From contig JACRAG010000434.1 of assembly GCA_016213455.1 (NCBI GenBank), forward strand, positions 1 through 8,279: 8,279 bases of DNA. Direction: 5' to 3'. The notes under the pieces are model-generated. The model was given only the letters and a program-made list of their open reading frames with translations, was not told the origin of the DNA and searched no databases. The translations under genes were made by a program, and so were the position numbers. This DNA comes from Anaerolineae bacterium (GTDB lineage: Bacteria; Chloroflexota; Anaerolineae; Anaerolineales; Anaerolineaceae). This document shows positions 1-5,035 of this stretch, piece by piece (within the stretch, counting starts at the first letter, position 1; each line of letters starts with the position of its first letter).

Positions 1-1
1 A

Positions 2-106
2 GTCGATCTTACGCCGATTGAGCAAGTTGAGCCTGCGCCTGATCGAAAGATCCCAGTGGATTGGTTCCTGGAAATGGCCTATGAAGACCGCACCTGCATC
101 GATTGA
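2..106 (+). CDS. C-terminal end of an upstream gene (partial)
   Basis: An open frame enters from the left edge and ends at TGA 104-106. The 34 visible residues end in PVDWFLEMAYEDRTCID. This has the balanced, acidic look of a real protein C-terminus, whereas the frame used by the next gene reads as a less natural Arg/Ser/Trp-rich string over the same bases. No domain can be recognised in so short a piece. If real, it overlaps the ATG chosen for the following gene by 26 bases, which would fit translational coupling. The call rests only on composition and the absence of stops. Confidence 0.45.
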   Translation, partial: VDLTPIEQVEPAPDRKIPVDWFLEMAYEDRTCID

Positions 107-647
107 TTCGCGCTCAGATGAAAGGAGGCAAGCGCTGCGCACCGCATTTCGGAAAGGACTTTCTGCCACTGCTGCGCCTGCCCGGCCATTAGTTTCGGTG
201 CAGGGCTACCAGTACCTGGTGGATTTCGGCGAGACGCACAATCCGCGCTACCACAGGGTGAACAAAGACAAGACCTGTTCTTGCGGCGCGCCGTTCTGCG
301 AGGCGATTGAAGCCGTCCGGCAGTATTTACAGTTTGGCGGCATACGAGCTCCCGAGCCATTCGACCCGGCTGCCTGCCCGATCTGCGGCGCAAAGACCTT
401 TCCTGATCCGGCCTGGAACGGGAAATACACCAAGACGTTAGGGTGGCGCTGCCAGCAAGGTGGGCTGAAACACTTCCTGGATGCCAAAGCACAGAAGATT
501 CAGAAGAACCTGGCTGAAAATCCCTGGTTGTTCCCGCCTGCGCCTGGCTACCTTGGCGTACGGCGGGACGAAATCATGACCTGGGAAGAATGCGCCGAGA
601 TCAGCCGCCGGGTGTTCGAAGAAACCGGCTACGACCCGACCGCCTGA
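81..647 (+). CDS. Cys-rich protein with SWIM-like and zinc-ribbon-like motifs
   Basis: A 188-aa protein of unknown function, probably metal- and nucleic-acid-binding. Residues 66-79 read CSCGAPFCEAIEAV. This resembles a SWIM zinc finger (CxC...CxH followed by an Ile-x-Ala-Val helix), but the spacing is short and the final His is replaced. A second possible site is formed by C99-P-I-C102-G, C124 (in GWRCQQGG) and perhaps H131. The C-terminal 60 residues are mostly helical with aromatic stretches (NPWLFPP, TWEECAEISRRVFEETGY). The start is uncertain. ATG 81 is preferred because it is the only in-frame ATG before the conserved part. The frame is open to the left edge, with a TTG at 18. A strong AAAGGAGG at 120-127 lies ahead of only an in-frame CTG at 135. 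The coding frame itself is well supported; a role in DNA binding is inference. Confidence 0.7.
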   Translation: MKTAPASIDSRSDERRQALRTAFRKGLSATAAPARPLVSVQGYQYLVDFGETHNPRYHRVNKDKTCSCGAPFCEAIEAVRQYLQFGGIRAPEPFDPAACPICGAKTFPDPAWNGKYTKTLGWRCQQGGLKHFLDAKAQKIQKNLAENPWLFPPAPGYLGVRRDEIMTWEECAEISRRVFEETGYDPTA

Positions 648-672
648 ATGGATCGACTTCAGGCGTACCTGA

Positions 673-707
673 CCCCAAACGTGGGGGACATCGTCCCCCA
701 TGGGGAC
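673..707 (+). promoter_or_regulatory. Cluster of mutually exclusive GC hairpins upstream of radC
   Basis: Four short complementary segments follow each other: CCCCA (673-677), TGGGGGAC (682-689), GTCCCCCA (693-700) and TGGGGAC (701-707). The first can pair with the second (loop AACG), the second with the third (8 bp, loop ATC), and the third with the fourth (6 bp, loop CAT). Only one or two of these can form at once. No T-run follows, so this is not a classical terminator. It lies between the stop of the Cys-rich gene and the radC ribosome binding site (AAGGAG 728-733), where it could act as a processing signal, attenuator or factor-dependent terminator. The pairing is directly visible; the function is inferred. 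Confidence 0.35.
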
Positions 708-741
708 CTGTCTCCCGCGTTCCATTCAAGGAGACAGAGAC

Positions 742-1461
742 GTGACCCAAACCCAAATGACTTTGTTACCAGACCCTAAAGCGGCAGCATATCCCCTGCC
801 GCGGCTAAAGCTCCTGCCCGTCCGCGAGCAGCCGGGTTTCCGGGTAGCCAAGGATCCAGATGGCTGCAACCTGCCCGAACTGCTGGCGGTAATTATCGGC
901 GGCGCAAACCAGATCGAATGCGCCGAACGCCTGATCCGCCAGTTTGGGACGATGCAGAAGATCGCCCAGGCGCACGTGAGTGAAATCGCGCGCGTGGAGG
1001 GTATCGGCAACCAGACGGCCCTGCGGATCAAAGCAGCCCTGGCGCTGGGGCGTAAGCTGCTACAACCGGAAGAAGACCGCCCGGTGATCCACAGCCCATC
1101 GGACGCGGCGCAGATCCTGATGCCGCTCCTGGCCCACCGCGAGCAGGAATACCTGGTGGTGGTTGTGCTAGACACGCGCAACCGGGTGCTGGACGTGGTG
1201 GAGGTGTACCACGGCAGCCTGAATTCCTCGATGGTGCGCATTGGCGAGCTGTTCAAACCAGCCCTGCAGCGCAACGCCGCGGGCATGGTGATCGCGCACA
1301 ACCACCCTTCAACGGACCCAACTCCTAGCCCAGAAGACGTCAGCGTGACCCGCGCCATTGTTCAGGCGGGCAAGCTCCTTGATATCTCTGTCCTGGATCA
1401 CCTGGTCATTGGCCTGTCCCGCTGGGTATCGCTCAAAGAGCAGGGACTGGGCTTTTCGTAA
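742..1461 (+). CDS. radC: RadC family (UPF0758) JAMM/MPN-domain protein
   Basis: A 239-aa RadC-like protein. After an unusual N-terminal stretch, residues about 53-105 form the helix-hairpin-helix-like region (GGANQIECAERL, then VEGIGNQTALRIKAALALGR). The JAMM domain follows, with the metal-binding signature H186-N-H188-P-S-T-D-P-T-P-S196-P-E-D199. It ends with the family-typical SVLDHLVIGLSRWVSLKEQGL. In most RadC proteins a Gly follows HNHPS; here it is Thr. The start is GTG 742, with AAGGAG 728-733 at 8-base spacing; ATG 700 is in frame but has no ribosome binding site. The N-terminus contains Q5-M-T-L-L9, which matches the beta-clamp-binding pentapeptide class (E. coli MutS uses QMSLL), and a clamp gene lies downstream. 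RadC proteins are common on plasmids, phages and integrative elements. Their biochemical role is unsettled, and the old repair phenotype was reassigned to recG. Confidence 0.93.
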   Translation: MTQTQMTLLPDPKAAAYPLPRLKLLPVREQPGFRVAKDPDGCNLPELLAVIIGGANQIECAERLIRQFGTMQKIAQAHVSEIARVEGIGNQTALRIKAALALGRKLLQPEEDRPVIHSPSDAAQILMPLLAHREQEYLVVVVLDTRNRVLDVVEVYHGSLNSSMVRIGELFKPALQRNAAGMVIAHNHPSTDPTPSPEDVSVTRAIVQAGKLLDISVLDHLVIGLSRWVSLKEQGLGFS

Positions 1462-1494
1462 TCGTCAACCATAAGGCAAGCAAAGGAGAAACAG

Positions 1495-2166
1495 ATGCAA
1501 CCGATTTTGTTTTTTGACATTGAGACGGCCGTCAATGTGGACGCGCTGGCGTTCCTGCCAGAGCCGACCGCGCCGGCCAATTACAAAGACGCGGAGAAGA
1601 TCGCCCAGTACGTCAGCGAGAAGAAAGCCGAACAGGCGCTGCAAGCGCCGCTGGACGCGGATCTGGGAATAGTGACCGCCATCGCCATGCAGCGCGGGTT
1701 GGAAAACGCTGCGGAGGTGTATCTAACCGGCGATGAAGAAACGCCGGACGAAACCGCGCTGCTGCGCTGCTTCTGGCTCAGCTTCGTCCAGATGGACGGG
1801 CGGGCCTGCGGTTACAACATCTTGGGTTTTGATCTGCCCTACCTGCTGCGGCGCTCCTTCGCGCTGGGGATCGAGGTTCCCCTGCTGCCCCGGCTGGCCA
1901 AGTACCAGACGGAACCCATCGTGGACCTGATGGGTATCCTCTACAACTGGGGCAATGCGCGGGGCCTGAAGTGGGTGTGCAAACGTTACAGCATTCCCAA
2001 CGCGGTGCCCGACCTGGACGGCTCGAAAGTCGCCGGGATGGACCGTGAGACGCTGCGCAAGTATGCCATGAACGACCTGACCCTGGTCATCGAGCTGTAC
2101 AAGCGCATGTGCGGGGTGTACCTGCCCGCGCTGGAAGCCTTTCAGCCGGCTTTCCTGCCGCGCTAA
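1495..2166 (+). CDS. PolB-type (DnaQ-like) 3'-5' exonuclease
   Basis: A 223-aa protein consisting of a stand-alone RNase H-fold exonuclease domain, with no polymerase attached. All three Exo motifs are visible: Exo I FD8-I-E10-T near the N-terminus, Exo II N108-ILG-F112-D113, and Exo III Y190-AMN-D194. The four acidic residues D8, E10, D113 and D194 would bind the two catalytic metal ions. The YxxxD form of Exo III is typical of the family-B polymerase exonuclease, so this best fits the predicted PolB-related 3'-5' exonucleases (PF10108-like, named from memory). Residues about 20-55 form a charged insertion between Exo I and the next strand. AAAGGAG is followed by ATG 1495, only 33 bases after the radC stop, so the two are probably co-transcribed. 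It could trim 3' ends during element replication, repair or recombination; the substrate is unknown. Confidence 0.87.
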   Translation: MQPILFFDIETAVNVDALAFLPEPTAPANYKDAEKIAQYVSEKKAEQALQAPLDADLGIVTAIAMQRGLENAAEVYLTGDEETPDETALLRCFWLSFVQMDGRACGYNILGFDLPYLLRRSFALGIEVPLLPRLAKYQTEPIVDLMGILYNWGNARGLKWVCKRYSIPNAVPDLDGSKVAGMDRETLRKYAMNDLTLVIELYKRMCGVYLPALEAFQPAFLPR

Positions 2167-2184
2167 CCCAAAGGAGAAGCAGCC

Positions 2185-2592
2185 ATGAACGAAAGCCTGG
2201 AACTCGGCTTTGAAGTATCCAAGCTGCTGGCGCACAGCGGCTACCCGGCGGATGCTCCGGCGTTCTCGATCACCTGGGGACAGATCGCGGCAGAGATTGC
2301 CCGAATCGTAATCGCTCACAACCTGCCTTCTGGCCAGCTCACTGAAGAGACGGTGGTGACGCTGGCGGACGATATCCGGCGTGATATTCAGCAGTTGGAT
2401 CCGCTTAACTGGCGGGAGGTGGTGCTCGACCGCGTGATGACCAGCCGGGCGATCAACCCGGCGCTGTGGGAACCCGAGTACGAGCCGGACGAGGGACCGC
2501 TGGTGGAACAATACGAGAACGCCACCCGCCTGGGCGACGACGAATCGTACTGGGTGGACGGCGGCGAATCGGCCGACTTCTTCAACGAGTAA
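2185..2592 (+). CDS. Acidic hypothetical protein
   Basis: A 135-aa protein that I do not recognise. The first 90 residues look alpha-helical (SLELGFEVSKLLAHSG, ITWGQIAAEIARIVIAHN, EETVVTLADDIRRDIQQ). The last 40 are strongly acidic and aromatic (WEPEYEPDEGPL, DDESYWVDGGESADFF). By hand count there are about 26 Asp/Glu and about 8 Lys/Arg. It has no cysteines, signal peptide or membrane segment. It begins at ATG 2185 after an AAAGGAG, 18 bases behind the exonuclease stop, so it is the last gene of the radC-exonuclease block and probably shares its mRNA. A role as a partner or regulator of those enzymes is possible but only inferred from position. Confidence 0.8.
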   Translation: MNESLELGFEVSKLLAHSGYPADAPAFSITWGQIAAEIARIVIAHNLPSGQLTEETVVTLADDIRRDIQQLDPLNWREVVLDRVMTSRAINPALWEPEYEPDEGPLVEQYENATRLGDDESYWVDGGESADFFNE

Positions 2593-2614
2593 ATCTTTCA
2601 TGTAGTACCACATT

Positions 2615-2649
2615 GCGAACCTCTGGGTGAACGACACCCAGAGGTTCGC
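2615..2649. terminator. Perfect 14-bp stem-loop after the radC block
   Basis: The arms GCGAACCTCTGGGT (2615-2628) and ACCCAGAGGTTCGC (2636-2649) are perfectly complementary around the 7-base loop GAACGAC. The structure starts 22 bases after the stop of the acidic protein gene and ends that transcription block. Neither side has a T-run, so it is not a textbook intrinsic terminator. It may be a U-less terminator, an mRNA 3'-end stabiliser, or a protein-binding or recombination site. The fold is certain from the sequence; the role is inferred. Confidence 0.5.
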
Positions 2650-2758
2650 GCGTGCAACGGGGGGTCAATGTGTTGATCAACCTGTTCGGTTGGTCGATAG
2701 ATGCGCGCCTGGCGTTGTCCGGACGCTCCAAACGTTGGCAGGAAATTTAGCAGGAAAT

Positions 2759-2771
2759 AACGTCGGCAATT
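2759..2771 (+). repeat. 13-bp repeated leader motif, copy 1
   Basis: AACGTCGGCAATT occurs here and again at 4997-5009, each time in the leader of a gene shortly before its ribosome binding site. A related AACGTTGGCA lies 28 bases upstream at 2731-2740, and a GCAGGAAAT direct repeat lies between them. The repeated placement suggests a shared regulatory element of this replicon, but two perfect copies are too few to prove this. Confidence 0.45.
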
Positions 2772-2789
2772 TTTTCAAAGGAGGTGCGA

Positions 2790-3128
2790 TTGATCACGAC
2801 GGTAGCGCATCAGGCGCAAAACGCCCACCGCAAGCAGCGCTGGCCGCTGTGCATTGAAGAAATCGAGCATGGTGGACCAAGGCAATCGGGTGGCATTGAA
2901 GATTTTCTGTTGGGCCGGTTTGACGAAGAATGTCTAAGCGACGACCCGCCCGAATCTGATTGGAGCGATTGGTTTCCCCCGCCGCCCAAATTGAGTTGGG
3001 ATGAGCTGGGCCTGCTCGCCGAATGGGTAGATGCGCAAGCAGACAAGCATAGTCTGTGGCCCGATCCCGAACAATATCCGCTGTCATTTTTCGAAGGAGA
3101 AGAACACGAATGGCTATTTCTGATGTGA
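2790..3128 (+). CDS. Small acidic hypothetical protein (TTG start)
   Basis: A 112-aa protein that I do not recognise. After a short basic N-terminus (HRKQRWP) it becomes strongly acidic and rich in Trp and Pro (DDPPESDWSDWFPPPP, SWDELGLLAEWVDAQADK, FEGEEHEW). By hand count there are about 24 Asp/Glu against 7 Lys/Arg. The start is TTG 2790, five bases after an exceptionally complete ribosome binding site, AAAGGAGGTG (2778-2786). GTG 2784 is in frame but sits inside that site. The stop overlaps the start of the next gene by 19 bases, so the two are probably translationally coupled. Such an acidic surface could mimic DNA or bind a basic partner; this is speculation. Confidence 0.68.
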   Translation: MITTVAHQAQNAHRKQRWPLCIEEIEHGGPRQSGGIEDFLLGRFDEECLSDDPPESDWSDWFPPPPKLSWDELGLLAEWVDAQADKHSLWPDPEQYPLSFFEGEEHEWLFLM

Positions 3129-3682
3129 ACGTCAAAGACCTGGCGCTGGCCAACGGGTGGGCGTTGATCCCACTCTCTATCCAGATTCCCCCGGCTCCGC
3201 TGCTGGAACGGGCTGTGGGATACCAGCGCAACACGGAAGGGCGCTTCCTGGGCCTGTGGTGGGAGCCGTACGGTGATGAGGCGATGGTATCGGATGGACT
3301 GGTGTCTTTCACCGGTCACTGGCCTGGCTACCTGACCTTCGTACAGCACCCCCGCGTTTACCCGTATCTGACTGCCTACAACCTGGGTTCGTCGGAAGGC
3401 GAAGCGGAGTACCACCTGGTGATTGACCGTCAGGAAGGGACCGCATTCCTTCTTCCATCTCGCCAGGCGGACAGGCTGCTGTCCATGCAGTGGGAACAGG
3501 CTGAACGGCAGGAGATCCCGCAGGTGCTATCGCTCAAAGACCTGGAAGCGGTGCTCCAGAAGATCGCCCAGGAATGGCGCGCTCCCTCCACCGCGGAGGT
3601 GATGACGCGAATGAACGAAGATCAGGTGGCCGTCCAGGCGCTGCGCGACTGGCTTGACAACCTGGCAACGCAGGCAAAGTAA
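3110..3682 (+). CDS. Hypothetical protein upstream of the clamp gene
   Basis: A 190-aa protein with no family that I recognise. The N-terminal 120 residues are rich in aromatics and probably beta-strands (FLGLWWEPYGDEA, GLVSFTGHWPGYLTFV, VYPYLTAYNLG, EYHLVIDRQEGTAFLLP). The C-terminal third is helical (SLKDLEAVLQKIAQEW, NEDQVAVQALRDWLDNLAT). There is no signal peptide, membrane segment or cysteine pair. ATG 3110 follows GAAGGAGA (3093-3100). An in-frame GTG at 3056 lies further upstream without a comparable site. It overlaps the preceding small gene by 19 bases and ends 31 bases before the clamp gene, so it belongs to the same operon. Confidence 0.78.
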   Translation: MAISDVNVKDLALANGWALIPLSIQIPPAPLLERAVGYQRNTEGRFLGLWWEPYGDEAMVSDGLVSFTGHWPGYLTFVQHPRVYPYLTAYNLGSSEGEAEYHLVIDRQEGTAFLLPSRQADRLLSMQWEQAERQEIPQVLSLKDLEAVLQKIAQEWRAPSTAEVMTRMNEDQVAVQALRDWLDNLATQAK

Positions 3683-3713
3683 ACCAAAAAACATTTTCAC
3701 AGGAGGATCACAA

Positions 3714-4850
3714 ATGAGCAGCAAAGTAACGGTTGAGAAAAGCGCGTTCGCCGAAAGCCTGGCGATTGTCGTGCGGGCTGTGGCTTCCGTACCACACCTG
3801 CCGGTTCTGGCGAATGTCTTGATCGAAAGCGAAGGCGGTCAATTGCGCCTGGCCGCCACCGACCTGACCCTGGGCGTTGCGGTATGGATGGATGCCCGGT
3901 TGGATGGGCAGATCGCGTTGACCCTGCCGGCCAAAACCCTGACCGACATCGTGAACTCGTTGGGCGACAGCGAAGTGCAATTCTCCGTTAACGGTAAGCC
4001 GGAAGCAGCCATCAAAAGCGGGACGTTCAAAGGCGTGGTGCGCGGGATTGAGGCGTCGGAGTTCCCGGCGATCCCTGAGTACGACCTGGCCAATGCCATC
4101 ATCCTGGAGGCGTCACTGCTGAAGGAGATGATCCAGGCGACTGCGTTTGCCGCATCCACGGATCAGGCTCGGCCCGTTCTGGAAGGGGTGCAGTTGTCCC
4201 TGAATGGTAATACCTTGGCCATGGCTGCCACGGACGGTTTCCGCCTGGCGGTCAAAAAGGCGGCCCTGCCGGTTAGCGTTAGCAGCCAGCAGGTCATCAT
4301 CCCGGCGGCGTCCTTGAAAGAGACAGTGCGGGTTCTGAGCGCCACAAAACCGGACCAGGTGCACCTGTTGGTCCCCCAGAAAGGGTCGCAAGTGGTGCTG
4401 CGCGCCGGGAACGTGCAGCTCATCTCCCAACTGATCGACGGGCGCTTCCCGGATTACCAGATGATCGTGCCGAAAAGTTACAAGACCCGCACGGTTCTGG
4501 GTACCGCTGACCTGCTGAAAGCTTGCAAACAGGCTGCCGTCATTGCGCGGGAAGGCGGAAACGTCATCCAGTTGCGCCTGACGCCTGGGGAGGAGCAGAC
4601 CGGAAAGGTCACCGTGCTGGCCGAATCGGGCGATACCGGCGAAAGCGAGGTGGAACTGCCTGCGACGATCACCGGGCCTGAAATGACCATTGCCTTCAAC
4701 GTCAAGTTCTTGCAGGATGGCCTGGAAGCGATCCGCACGAAGAACGTTGTCATCGAAACCAACACGCACAACACGCCGGCGGTCATCCGCCCGGCGGGAG
4801 AGGAGGAGTACCTGTACATTTTGATGCCCATGCACGTGGATGGGAAGTAA
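3714..4850 (+). CDS. dnaN: DNA polymerase III subunit beta (sliding clamp)
   Basis: A 378-aa protein, the full length expected for a bacterial beta clamp, which forms a dimeric ring tethering polymerases and repair enzymes to DNA. Three repeated clamp domains can be followed. The first contains LANVLIESEGGQLRLAATDL and ends near EFPAIPE. The second contains PVLEGVQLSLNGNTLAMAATDGFRLA and the hallmark G243-R-F-P-D-Y248. The third ends in EEEYLYILMPMHV, equivalent to the usual C-terminal YLYLVMPMRL that lines the partner-binding pocket. It appears intact, with no frameshift. ATG 3714 follows AGGAGG (3701-3706) at 7-base spacing; in-frame codons further upstream lie inside the previous gene. The neighbours are unknown accessory genes rather than dnaA, recF or gyrB, so this is probably an extra clamp carried by an element and not the chromosomal copy. 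That last point is inference. Confidence 0.96.
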   Translation: MSSKVTVEKSAFAESLAIVVRAVASVPHLPVLANVLIESEGGQLRLAATDLTLGVAVWMDARLDGQIALTLPAKTLTDIVNSLGDSEVQFSVNGKPEAAIKSGTFKGVVRGIEASEFPAIPEYDLANAIILEASLLKEMIQATAFAASTDQARPVLEGVQLSLNGNTLAMAATDGFRLAVKKAALPVSVSSQQVIIPAASLKETVRVLSATKPDQVHLLVPQKGSQVVLRAGNVQLISQLIDGRFPDYQMIVPKSYKTRTVLGTADLLKACKQAAVIAREGGNVIQLRLTPGEEQTGKVTVLAESGDTGESEVELPATITGPEMTIAFNVKFLQDGLEAIRTKNVVIETNTHNTPAVIRPAGEEEYLYILMPMHVDGK

Positions 4851-4854
4851 AGCG

Positions 4855-4887
4855 ATGGGGGAGCCGCGGCTCCCCCATTTCTCCTTT
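4855..4887 (+). terminator. Intrinsic terminator after dnaN
   Basis: A perfect 24-base palindrome (4855-4878; left arm ATGGGGGAGCCG, right arm CGGCTCCCCCAT) begins 5 bases after the dnaN stop. It is followed by the pyrimidine- and T-rich TTTCTCCTTT. As RNA it forms a very stable GC hairpin with a small loop. The palindromic stem could also stop transcription from the other side, although the T-rich tail favours the + direction. Confidence 0.82.
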
Positions 4888-4892
4888 GGACC

Positions 4893-4936
4893 ACAAACGT
4901 CAGTTTCTCACAAAACAGTTTGCGATTGACGTTTGT
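4893..4936. promoter_or_regulatory. Operator-like inverted repeat
   Basis: Perfect 10-bp arms ACAAACGTCA (4893-4902) and TGACGTTTGT (4927-4936) are separated by 24 bases. Between them lies a smaller imperfect dyad, CAAA-ACAG-TTTG (4911-4922). The arm centres are 34 bp apart, a little over three helical turns, so both half-sites could face the same side for a dimeric or looping repressor. The right arm overlaps a possible -35 box. The AACGTC core also occurs in the 13-bp leader repeat. Confidence 0.5.
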
Positions 4937-4953
4937 TGTTCAGGGGTTTGAAT
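4926..4953 (+). promoter_or_regulatory. Candidate sigma-70-type promoter
   Basis: TTGACG (4926-4931) matches five of six bases of a -35 consensus. With 16 bases of spacing it is followed by TTGAAT (4948-4953), a four-of-six match to TATAAT. It lies downstream of the dnaN terminator and upstream of the 354-aa gene, where a new promoter is needed. It overlaps the right arm of the inverted repeat, which would let a bound regulator block RNA polymerase. The -10 match is modest. Confidence 0.35.
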
Positions 4954-4996
4954 GACCCTGAGCTCAATCACCTAGGCTGGCATTCACGGCTTATGA

Positions 4997-5009
4997 AACG
5001 TCGGCAATT
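4997..5009 (+). repeat. 13-bp repeated leader motif, copy 2
   Basis: This is the second perfect copy of AACGTCGGCAATT (first at 2759-2771). It lies 26 bases before ATG 5036, ahead of an AT-rich stretch (CTATTTAAAA) and the CAGGAGG ribosome binding site. Confidence 0.45.
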
Positions 5010-5035
5010 CCTATTTAAAAACTCAGGAGGATCAC

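Noticed and set aside
118..192. Short frame beginning ATGAAAGGAGG
   Set aside because: It encodes only 24 residues with no ribosome binding site in front. Its GGAGG is more likely a chance or internal site within the Cys-rich gene.
1723..2637. 304-codon open frame on the - strand
   Set aside because: It lies opposite the exonuclease and acidic-protein genes, its translation is rich in Arg/His/Gln/Val as expected for the antisense of GC-rich genes, and no ribosome binding site or motif is visible.
2735..2763. TTGGCA with TAACGT at 17-base spacing as a promoter for the 112-aa gene
   Set aside because: The -10 matches only three of six bases and the hexamers coincide with the repeated leader motif. 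The block may instead be transcribed from further upstream.
2627..2857. 76-codon + strand frame starting in the hairpin loop
   Set aside because: It begins inside the stem-loop, has no ribosome binding site, and overlaps the better-supported 112-aa gene in another frame.
3654..3659. Perfect TTGACA upstream of dnaN
   Set aside because: It lies inside the preceding gene and no acceptable -10 box follows at 16-18 bases (AAGTAA at 17), so a dnaN promoter here is not supported.
4113..4835. 240-codon open frame on the - strand
   Set aside because: It is fully antisense to dnaN with shadow composition.
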